In this document: positions 17,257-24,293 of the stretch, piece after piece
Position numbering within the stretch: position 1 is the stretch's first letter
Layout: each line of letters opens with the position of its first letter
NCBI GenBank assembly: GCA_035557635.1
Contig: DATMDR010000061.1
Location: forward strand, 48,403-112,402
Source of the DNA: VRUE01 sp035557635
GTDB lineage: Bacteria; Actinomycetota; Thermoleophilia; Solirubrobacterales; 70-9
Direction: 5' to 3'
Length of the DNA: 64,000 nucleotides
Program-made: the position numbers and the translations under genes
The notes under the pieces: model-generated
Told to the model about the DNA's origin: nothing
Seen by the model: only the letters and a program-made list of their open reading frames with translations
Database searches by the model: none

Positions 17257-20200
17257 TTAGCGGCCGATCCCCAGGTCCCGGCCGAGATCGCGCGCTCTCC
17301 CGGCGTGCTGCCCAAGGCCGAGCATGCGCTGGGTCTCTAGAAGCCGCCGCCGCGTCGCCTCTTGGCGCGCTCGCTCGGCTCCCTGCTTCGCCTCCGCGCC
17401 AAACGCTCGGAACGGGTCCTTGATGCCGTGATCCTGGCGGTAGCGCTCGATCTGCGAGAGGCCGCGATCCCAAGCCTCCCGTTTGACCGGATCGCTCGGC
17501 CTCTCCCCCAGCTCGGCCTTCACGTAGGCGGGTGGGGATATCCGCGCCGCGACGATCGCCAGCTCGCGGCGCTGCGCGAGAACCTGATTGGCGACCGCCA
17601 GCTCGCGGCGCGCGGCCCGTCCCGACTCAGGCAGCTCGCGAATCTCGGCGTCGCGACGCGCGAGCGCATCGCGCCAGTTCTTCTCCAAGGAGTCGATACG
17701 TGCCAGCTCCTCGCGGCGCTGGCGACGCGGCAGCCCCTGCGCCGCCTCGCGCTCGACCTGGATCTGGTCGAGCCGCTTCCGCGCTTCCTCAAACCGCTTC
17801 TGCACCATGCGGCGCTGGCTTTCTGCGTTGGCCTCTCGTCCTGCCGCCACCAGTAGCTCACCGCGCCTTGCGACCAGCTCCTCGGTCGGCAGGCCCGAGA
17901 ACTTCGAGCGCAGCGCCTCGTCGTGGGCGGCGACCTGGGCGCGGTCGCGCTCGGCGGCTTCGGCGATGTGCGGGATGCCCTCGCGCAGGTAGGGAGACTC
18001 CGGCGCGATCTCCTCGCGGTGGACCTGTATCTCCGGCGTGGCGTAGATGAACGTCTCCTCGCGGGTGCGCGAGGCGGCGACGTATAGCTCCTGCTTGTCC
18101 ATCGAAGGGTCGGCGGCGACGAATGCACGATCGACGCTCGTGCCCTGTGCCGAGTAGGTGGTGACGGCGTAGGCGTGTTCGAGCGCCGGGGCTTCTGAGT
18201 GGCGGTTGGTCTGAGCGAGATAGTCGGCTCCGACCTCGACCCGCTTTGCCTGGTCGATGCCGTCGAGGGTCATGCGGCGCTCTGCCGCGTCCACCTCGGC
18301 AATCCGCCAGCGCTCGCGGTTGAAGATCTCGGCGCTGCGGTCGTTGACGCGGGTGATGACGAGATCGCCGGCGGCGAAGCTCGCCTCCCCCACTTCGATC
18401 TCCTGGGCTCCGAGCTGCCCGGCCTGGCGGCGAACCTCGCGCGCCATCTCGTTCAAGCGCCTGACCTCGGCGTTCTGCTTGGCGACCATTACCGCGTCCT
18501 CGCCGCGCTCGAACGCCTCGTGCCAGTCGCGGACCATCGCCTCGCGGCGCTCCTCGGCGTTCGGGGCGACCGTGACCCTCTCGGATGAGCGGTAGAGGCT
18601 CAGCGCTTCGCCACCCTCGCCTTCCCTGATCTGCTTCGCCGCCACGCGGTCGAGCTCGTGGCGGTGGCGGATTACCTCGTCCAGTTGGATCGGGTCGGTG
18701 CGCTCGGCAAGAGCGCGGAACAGGCCGCCCGCTTCGATCTCGCCGAGCTGCTCGGGGTCGCCGACCAGGACGAGCTTCGCCTGGGCTCGCTCGGCGTGGG
18801 AGACGAGTCGAGCGAGGGTGGCCGAGTCCACCATCCCGGCCTCGTCGACCAGGAGGACCGAGCCGTGCGGCAAGCCCTCTTTGCCTTCATGCTCGGCGCG
18901 GTCGAGCGCCAAGAGCAGGCTGGCGATGCTCGACGCCGGCAGTCCCTCCGCGCGCATCACGTTCGCCGCCCGCCAGGTCGGCGCGGCGGCGCGCAGCTCG
19001 ATCCCGGCTTCGGCCCAGCCCTCAGCCGCGGCGACGACGGCGAAGGTCTTGCCGCTGCCCGCCTCGCCGATCACCACGGCGATCCCTTCGGGGTTGATGA
19101 GGAGGCGGCGGACCATCTCGCGCTGGTCGTCCTTCAAGGTCGGGCGTGTGTGAATGACACGGGCCGCGATCAGCTCGCCCGCAGGCGTCGGTCCCTGCGC
19201 CCGCATTCGCTCGACCGCCGCCAGCGCTTCGCGCTCAAGCTCCCAGATGCGCCGGGTGGTGAAGCGGGGGCCTTTGGCAGCCTCGGCGATCTGGATCACC
19301 GACTCCGACGCGAGGAAGGCGTCGGCCAGGCGCTCCACCTCGGCTCCCGGCGCACCGGATGGAAGCGAGTCGGCAACCGCCTGGATCGCGTCTCGCCTGT
19401 CGAAGTGGGACGCAGCCGCCGTGACCGCACGGTCTACCTGCTGGGTAGAGACCGTGCGGCTCACGGCGGCGCTCGGCCTCAGCGCTGCCTCCGGGTCGAA
19501 GGTGCGCTCGATCGTCTCGCGGTCAAGGCCGATCTCATCCGCCCGCGAGCGCCAGCGCCCAAGCAGCTCACCCCGGCTGACGTCTCGCTCCTTCGGCTGG
19601 CGCGTGGCAAGCGCGGCGACCTGCATCGAGCGCGCCGAGGCGTCGGCACCCGCCGCCTCGAGTATTTCCGCGCGACGGGTGGAGAAGGCGCGCAGATGCT
19701 CGTCGGCGAAGCCCGCGATCTCGGCGATGCCCTTGCGCGTCGGTTGCCACTCGACGCCGAGGCGGCGGGTCAGCTCATGGCGCAAGTGCGCCTCGTAGAT
19801 GTAGCTGGCGGTCTTGGCGTGGTCGTAGATCGCCGGGTGGTAGAGGCGGGTCCAGCGCCCGTCCGGTCCCCTAGTCGCGTTGGCGATCAGGACGTGGGTG
19901 TGGAGCTGTGGGTCGCCGTTCCGCGAGGAGCGGTGGACGTAGCCGGCGGCGAGGTAGCCATTGCCCTTGACGAACTCCGAGCCTCCCGCCCCACGCCTCG
20001 TCCAGCACGCCTCGCGCTGCATGTAGTCGAGGGCGGCTCCTACCGCTTCGCGGTGGGCGGCATTGACCTCGATGGCGGCGACCGGTCCGCCCAGGCCCCA
20101 GAGCAGGGAGACCGACTTAGGAGCCGAGAAGGTGAGATCGAAGCCGGGGACCGAGCCGTTGGCGGGGACGCCGCGCATCCCGACCAAGGGCTCGCCGTCG

Positions 20201-20397
20201 ACCGGGCTGCGCCCGGTCAGCATCGCTTCGAGCTGGGCCGCCTCGACCTCCCCAGAGAGACCCAGATCCTCGGCGGCGTCGCCGAGCCATTGCCCGGCGA
20301 CCTCGCCCTCGCCGGAGTAGTAGTCCTCAGCGCCTTCGGCGACCTTGTCGAGGTAGTAGCGCTCCTGGCCTTTGCCGAGCTTGCCGATGGAAAGCAT
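17257..20397 (-). CDS. MobF-family conjugative relaxase-helicase
   Basis: 1046 aa from MLSIGKLGKGQERYYL; an upstream ATG at 20445 adds 16 residues but the 20397 start matches the family. The HUH relaxase domain has tyrosines at 14/15 and 26/27 for nicking, FDLTFSAPKSVSLLW, and the metal triad H155, H166, H168 (last two in GDPQLHTHVLIAN). A RecD-like helicase follows: P-loop GEAGSGKTFAV, Walker B LLVDEAGMVDS, motif YAVTTYSAQGTSVDRAF. A coiled-coil, Arg/Glu-rich tail of about 200 residues ends it. It would nick oriT, probably the repeat-rich DNA just upstream, and unwind the strand for transfer. Confidence 0.93.
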   Translation of the reverse strand: MLSIGKLGKGQERYYLDKVAEGAEDYYSGEGEVAGQWLGDAAEDLGLSGEVEAAQLEAMLTGRSPVDGEPLVGMRGVPANGSVPGFDLTFSAPKSVSLLWGLGGPVAAIEVNAAHREAVGAALDYMQREACWTRRGAGGSEFVKGNGYLAAGYVHRSSRNGDPQLHTHVLIANATRGPDGRWTRLYHPAIYDHAKTASYIYEAHLRHELTRRLGVEWQPTRKGIAEIAGFADEHLRAFSTRRAEILEAAGADASARSMQVAALATRQPKERDVSRGELLGRWRSRADEIGLDRETIERTFDPEAALRPSAAVSRTVSTQQVDRAVTAAASHFDRRDAIQAVADSLPSGAPGAEVERLADAFLASESVIQIAEAAKGPRFTTRRIWELEREALAAVERMRAQGPTPAGELIAARVIHTRPTLKDDQREMVRRLLINPEGIAVVIGEAGSGKTFAVVAAAEGWAEAGIELRAAAPTWRAANVMRAEGLPASSIASLLLALDRAEHEGKEGLPHGSVLLVDEAGMVDSATLARLVSHAERAQAKLVLVGDPEQLGEIEAGGLFRALAERTDPIQLDEVIRHRHELDRVAAKQIREGEGGEALSLYRSSERVTVAPNAEERREAMVRDWHEAFERGEDAVMVAKQNAEVRRLNEMAREVRRQAGQLGAQEIEVGEASFAAGDLVITRVNDRSAEIFNRERWRIAEVDAAERRMTLDGIDQAKRVEVGADYLAQTNRHSEAPALEHAYAVTTYSAQGTSVDRAFVAADPSMDKQELYVAASRTREETFIYATPEIQVHREEIAPESPYLREGIPHIAEAAERDRAQVAAHDEALRSKFSGLPTEELVARRGELLVAAGREANAESQRRMVQKRFEEARKRLDQIQVEREAAQGLPRRQRREELARIDSLEKNWRDALARRDAEIRELPESGRAARRELAVANQVLAQRRELAIVAARISPPAYVKAELGERPSDPVKREAWDRGLSQIERYRQDHGIKDPFRAFGAEAKQGAERARQEATRRRLLETQRMLGLGQHAGRARDLGRDLGIGR

Positions 20398-20435
20398 CAC
20401 CCTCTCTGTCCAGCGGGAGCGCGTTTTGCCTCGCA

Positions 20436-20740
20436 CACTTAACAAAGTGATAGGGCGTGAGGGTGGTTGCTGTTGGCTGTTGGTACCGGGGCTGGAGCTT
20501 TCTCAGGGCTGCTTCTGCTGCCCCTGAGAACTGGGCTTCCTGCCTGATTCCTTCCTTTGTCTTTGTGGTTTGGCTTTGGCTGGCTGGTTGATTGGCTGCG
20601 TTTGGCTGGTTGAGTTCATCAGCCTGGGGAGGCCGACTTCGCAAAGTCCGGCGCTGGGGGGAGAGAAGCGCCGCCAGCCGGGCTAGCCTTTTTCTATGAC
20701 CACCATGAAGGTGGTTAGTTAGGAGGAATTTGGACACTTC
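20436..20740. other. Candidate oriT / relaxase promoter region
   Basis: About 325 bases between the relaxase start and a small plus-strand gene lack a convincing gene. Visible structure: the dyad CACTT-AACA-AAGTG (20436-20449); a TTGGCT-rich tract with the direct repeat GGCTGGTTGA at 20582-20591 and 20604-20613 (22-base period); and the hairpin ACCACC-5-GGTGGT (20699-20704/20710-20715). Direct repeats plus a hairpin next to a MobF gene are what an origin of transfer usually looks like. The nic site cannot be assigned by eye. Confidence 0.4.
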
Positions 20741-20771
20741 ACGATGGAAGACCAGAGAGGCATAAGAGACC

Positions 20772-20954
20772 ATGACCGGCCACGCAAGCGAATGGCTTGC
20801 GGTGGGCCTGACCCCTTTCGTTCTCGCCGGGGCCGTGATGGCTGCGCTGTGCTTGATCGCACTTCTGCGGCGCACCCCATTCGAGGGCGAGCTTCGGGTC
20901 TTCTGGCTCCTTTGCCTAAAGCTGCGAACGCAGCCGCCGAGGGACGACGCCTGA
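20772..20954 (+). CDS. Small single-TM protein
   Basis: 60 aa with one hydrophobic helix (about residues 10-31, ending LCLIALLRR) and a basic tail. AGAGAC-type purines precede the ATG but no strong ribosome site. No family recognised. Its position, divergent from the relaxase across the putative oriT, is one where mobile elements often carry small entry-exclusion or transfer-related membrane proteins; that is inference from location. Confidence 0.4.
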   Translation: MTGHASEWLAVGLTPFVLAGAVMAALCLIALLRRTPFEGELRVFWLLCLKLRTQPPRDDA

Positions 20955-21048
20955 AGGTGTCGTTAATCTCGGGTCCGCCAGCGAAGCTGGCTGAGGATCT
21001 CATCTCTAGCGCTTGCCGGATGCCCTAGATCGGCCTGGCAGGTAGTCG

Positions 21049-21081
21049 CGCAGAGGGCTGCCGCCCTGGCAGCCCTCTGCG
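21049..21081. repeat. Perfect 14-bp inverted repeat with 5-base loop
   Basis: CGCAGAGGGCTGCC (21049-21062), loop GCCCT, and GGCAGCCCTCTGCG (21068-21081). It is a very stable hairpin in the 450-base gene-free stretch 20955-21404 before the CD-NTase gene. There is no T-run after it on either strand (GACTCG follows), so it is a weak terminator candidate and could instead insulate the CBASS operon or bind a protein. The rest of the stretch shows no supported gene. Confidence 0.7.
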
Positions 21082-21404
21082 ACTCGTTCTCTGGACGTAG
21101 GAAAACCCCGGGGCGTTGAGGCGACCTGCGCCGACACGATCTCGGAATCCGAAGTCGAGCACGGGATGGGCGGCACAGCGGCCTCCGTCCCTCGCTGCCC
21201 GAAGGTCCGTCAACAGCGATCTATAGAACTCCGGGCGTCGTCCTCGTATCGCTTGTGGGCCGGGCGGGGGGTTCATCGCCTCCGTCCGGCCTCAAAGTAC
21301 CCGCCGACGGGCTTGCAATCATCGTCTCGAGCCGATTGGGGGGGTGATGTCTCCTGAGAAGACCGGCTCGCCGATATGAGGCCGATTAAGAAAGCAGGTT
21401 CTAA

Positions 21405-22469
21405 ATGTTTCAGGAGGCGAAGGCCGAAAAGGCCAGCGATGTAGAAGCAGTTCTCGACGAAGTCCGCATCGAGATCTCCGCCAACGACGATGATCTCCGA
21501 GAGACGCGGAAGCGCCGTGATCTCGTCCGCGACGCTGCCGAATCGTTCGTGGGGGTTCTCCGGACCTTCAACTCGGGATCGGTCGCACACGGGACCGCCA
21601 ACAACCCGGTCGACGACGCGGACGGGGGAGCCGTCCTCAACCGCGTCTCTTACCCCGATCTCGGTCCCGATAGCGACGAGGAAGGCGGCCCCGACGACCT
21701 GATGCGGGAGATGCGCGACCACGTCATGGCGATCGTCCGGAAGGACTACCCGAAGGCCCGCAGTCGGCTGACGAAGAGGGCGATCCTGATCGAGTTCCAC
21801 AAGCCGAACTCGGACGGCGTCGATCCATCGGTCGACCTCGTTGTCGCGCTGACGCGGAAGGACGCTGTCGGCCTCTGGATCCCGAACCGGGACCGCGACG
21901 AATGGAACGCCTCCCACCCGGAGGAGCACACCCGGCTCCTGGTCGCGAAGCCGAAGGGCCTCCGCGTTCTCCGCGCCCGGGTTATCCGCCTGTCGAAGGC
22001 CGCGATAAAGAAGGACTCGACTCCGGCGCTGATCTCGTTCAACGTCGAGGCCCTCGCCCTCAAGATCGTCGACGACGAGAACGAAGGGCTCGCCGAGGCG
22101 CTCCAGCGCTTCTTCGATGTCGCGGCGGACGAGATCAAGGCCCGCTATACGGAAGACCCGGCCGGGGTCTCGGGGAGAATCAAACTCCCCGAAGGGATGA
22201 CCCGGTCCCGCTCCTCCCGGCGGCTTCGCTTCTTCGCCGACAAGGTCCAAGAGGCGATCGACGCCGAGTCTCGGGAGGACGCCGAAGCCGCGCTCGCTGA
22301 GCTGTACCCGGACGAGTTGCCGGGCACCCCGAAGTCGAGCAAGAAGAGCCTCGCCGAGGCGCTCAACGCCGGAGACGAGAAGCGCGTCCGGACTGCGGCC
22401 TCGGTCGCACCGGCCGCAGCGTTCAAGCCTGGGATGAGGTCCCACGGCGATGACCCGGACGCGGCGTAA
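21405..22469 (+). CDS. CD-NTase (cGAS/DncV-like nucleotidyltransferase) of a CBASS system
   Basis: 354 aa. The nucleotidyltransferase active site is complete: FNSGSVAHGT (Gly58-Ser59), DDADGG with Asp71 and Asp73, and the third carboxylate Asp144 in VDPSVDLVVAL. WIPNRDRDEWNASHPEEH and a helical C-terminal half (FNVEALALKIVDD) follow the CD-NTase layout. On infection such enzymes make cyclic oligonucleotides that activate an effector; the product cannot be predicted here. The C-terminus ends Ala-Ala, a small-residue tail of the kind that type II CBASS conjugation machinery acts on. The gene overlaps the E2-like gene by 20 bases. A stronger ribosome site is lacking, so the start could shift slightly. 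Confidence 0.85.
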   Translation: MFQEAKAEKASDVEAVLDEVRIEISANDDDLRETRKRRDLVRDAAESFVGVLRTFNSGSVAHGTANNPVDDADGGAVLNRVSYPDLGPDSDEEGGPDDLMREMRDHVMAIVRKDYPKARSRLTKRAILIEFHKPNSDGVDPSVDLVVALTRKDAVGLWIPNRDRDEWNASHPEEHTRLLVAKPKGLRVLRARVIRLSKAAIKKDSTPALISFNVEALALKIVDDENEGLAEALQRFFDVAADEIKARYTEDPAGVSGRIKLPEGMTRSRSSRRLRFFADKVQEAIDAESREDAEAALAELYPDELPGTPKSSKKSLAEALNAGDEKRVRTAASVAPAAAFKPGMRSHGDDPDAA

Positions 22470-22926
22470 ACCGCCCTGGTACCAGCACTTTCCGACGCGG
22501 CTTCGCTTCGAGCGCGAGGCCCGGGCCGCCTACCCCCACATCTCTATGCGAGAGGTAGGCGCTCGGAAGCGCTCGGAGGTCGCCTATGGGTTGAAGATCC
22601 CGGTCCCTGAGTACGAGGACCGGAGCATCGAACTCGTGTTCCCCCGGATGATCGCGAGGCCGGAATTCACCCGCGTCTACGCCGACGGGCCGACCGAATC
22701 CCCGCATCGGTACCGGGCGAGCGAGCGGGATAAGCAGGGGCGATCCTCGCTCTGTATCTGGGATCCCGACGATCCACCGGAACTTCGCTGGGTCCCGGAG
22801 GACGGTCTCCTCTCGCTGATCGAGATGACCCGGCTCCACCTCTTCAAGGAGGCGTACTGGCGGGAGACCGGCGACTGGCCGGGCGCGGAGGCCCCGCACC
22901 CAACGGCGGAGCCAAAGCCTTGCTGA
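22450..22926 (+). CDS. Stand-alone E2-like conjugation protein of short type II CBASS
   Basis: 158 aa with the signature of bacterial E2-like proteins that accompany CD-NTases. WYQHFPTRLRFEREARAAYP opens it, then GLKIPVPEYEDRSIELVFP, PHRYR and the catalytic cysteine Cys102 in SLCIWDPDDPPELRW. The conserved end is HLFKEAYWRETGDWPGAEAPH. In long type II systems Cap2 is an E1-E2-JAB-assisted protein that attaches the CD-NTase C-terminus to targets and so primes it. Here no E1 or JAB domain is present. It is coupled to both neighbours by overlaps of 20 and 7 bases. Confidence 0.83.
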   Translation: MTRTRRKPPWYQHFPTRLRFEREARAAYPHISMREVGARKRSEVAYGLKIPVPEYEDRSIELVFPRMIARPEFTRVYADGPTESPHRYRASERDKQGRSSLCIWDPDDPPELRWVPEDGLLSLIEMTRLHLFKEAYWRETGDWPGAEAPHPTAEPKPC

Positions 22927-23501
22927 CCGCTGTCGCCCATGCCGCCTCGGAGGGGGGCGGCGAAGGTTTGAAGGTTGTCCTCCCTCTGATCGGTTCGGCG
23001 ATCGCCCTCGTCGGGGTTCTCATCACCCTCTACGTCAATGGCCGCCGGGCCGAGCGAACTCGTCGGCGGGACCTCTACTCCGCGGGTTGGGCCGCAGTCC
23101 AGGCGTACAAGGAGTTCGCCTTCGCGGTTCGGCGCCGGAACTCGGAGGATCGTGCCGGGGAGCGGGTCCGCATCTCGACGGCGATGGGTGAGGTCCAGAA
23201 GGAACTCGCCTACTACGAGGCGATGATCGGGCAGGAGCGCGTGAGTGAGTTCATCGCCGCGGTAACTGGCCGGGATCTCCGCGGTGCTGTCGCCGACGCC
23301 TACCTGACCCTCGTCGCCGAGACTCGGAAGGTCGCCGGGGGGATCATCAAACTTTCCTGGAACGAGGAGCCGATCGGAGCGGACAGCGAAATGCACGCCC
23401 CCGAGATCGCTCAGGAGCTGGCGGTGCTCAAGCCGGTCGAGATGGCCTTCCTCGACACGGTCTCCGACGACGTCGGCGGGCGTCGGCCGGACGCCGGTTA
23501 G
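22920..23501 (+). CDS. Single-TM protein, probable CBASS effector
   Basis: 193 aa from a TTG start inside the end of the E2 gene. One transmembrane helix (about residues 18-40, LPLIGSAIALVGVLITLYVN) is followed by an Arg-rich juxtamembrane stretch (GRRAERTRRR) and a mostly helical soluble domain of about 145 residues. No nuclease, phospholipase or SAVED motif is visible. In CBASS operons the third gene is the effector, often a membrane disruptor, so this is the likely killer protein gated by the cyclic nucleotide. The fold of the soluble domain is not one I recognise, which makes the effector class possibly new. Confidence 0.65.
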   Translation: MLTAVAHAASEGGGEGLKVVLPLIGSAIALVGVLITLYVNGRRAERTRRRDLYSAGWAAVQAYKEFAFAVRRRNSEDRAGERVRISTAMGEVQKELAYYEAMIGQERVSEFIAAVTGRDLRGAVADAYLTLVAETRKVAGGIIKLSWNEEPIGADSEMHAPEIAQELAVLKPVEMAFLDTVSDDVGGRRPDAG

Positions 23502-24026
23502 GTCCGACCCCGAGAGCGACGTAATGATCGACTGAGCCGGGGCTAGTTCAACCCCTCGGCCCAAGAGGGTCATCGTGCACTTCGCGCCCGGTTTGCCGAC
23601 AGGTATTGCTGCAAACAAATAACAGTGGGGGGACGTGCCCGACGCGGACAAATGAGCGGGGGGCGATAACCGGGCTTTCCTGACTTATTTCGATGCAATG
23701 CGCGGTTTTCGCGGACAAGGGGATTGAGGAACATGACCCTGAAATCCCCGGCATCCGCCGCAAACCCGCCTATCACCCGGGCAGTGAGCCCGGCCATACC
23801 TGGCGGCAGATGCTCAAGCCCGAGCAAAGATGCCCGGGCAGAGCTTTCTCGCCCGGGCTATCGTAAGAGCGACGCCCGGGCTTACCTGGGCCGAGATGCC
23901 GGGGCTCTTTCCAATGCAAGCGCCTGGCCGGCCGCCCCCCTACGGCCCCCCACAAGGGGGCGCACCCCGGCGCAGGGCTGCGCCCTCTTCACAAGCGCGG
24001 CGGACTGCTCTAGAACCGGGAGCTAG
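23502..24026. other. Intergenic 525 bases with repeated GCCCGGGC motifs
   Basis: No supported gene. CCCGGGC occurs at 23776-23782 and GCCCGGGC at 23832-23839, 23851-23858 and 23874-23881; each is a self-complementary octamer or close to it. AAACAAATAAC at 23613-23623 is an exact inverted copy of bases 7259-7269 in the left element arm. Near 23934-23963 GC-rich complementary runs (CCCCC/GGGGG) could form a hairpin. These may be regulator or recombinase sites controlling the integrase operon. Confidence 0.45.
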
Positions 24027-24293
24027 ATGCCCGCCGAGAGCCCAAAGCCGACCGCAGCATTCGCAAACCCTTGCATCGAGATCACGCCAACGCCGAAGCA
24101 GTACGAACGGCTCTGCCTCGATCTCAGGAAGCTTCGCGAGCGTGGCGCGACCTCCAACACCGACGCGATCCTCGCCGCCGTTCGAGATGCCGCCGCCCGC
24201 CGTAAGATGCCTGGCGACAAAGCAAAAGCCGGGCGGCGCGGTAACGCCCCCGGCACGGCACCAGGAGGTTCCCCTGATGCAAGAGCAGCGTAG
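24027..24293 (+). CDS. Small protein overlapping the integrase start
   Basis: 88 aa, preceded by GGGAG. A central helix-rich part (TPKQYERLCLDLRKLRERGA, then TDAILAAVRDAAARRK) lies between low-complexity ends; the C-terminal 25 residues are Gly/Ala/Pro/Arg-rich. It overlaps the integrase gene by 17 bases, so it is co-translated with it. Small genes in this position can encode recombination directionality factors, but no such family was recognised and the role is open. Confidence 0.55.
   Translation: MPAESPKPTAAFANPCIEITPTPKQYERLCLDLRKLRERGATSNTDAILAAVRDAAARRKMPGDKAKAGRRGNAPGTAPGGSPDARAA

Noticed and set aside
18658..20442. 594-codon plus-strand frame opposite the relaxase
   Set aside because: Low-complexity Arg/Gly/Leu sequence with no motif; the minus strand carries an intact relaxase-helicase over the same bases.
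23830..24276. N-terminal extension of the integrase frame
   Set aside because: Pro/Arg-rich, non-conserved in character, and the ATG at 24277 has AGGAGG at ideal spacing followed directly by the resolvase strand.
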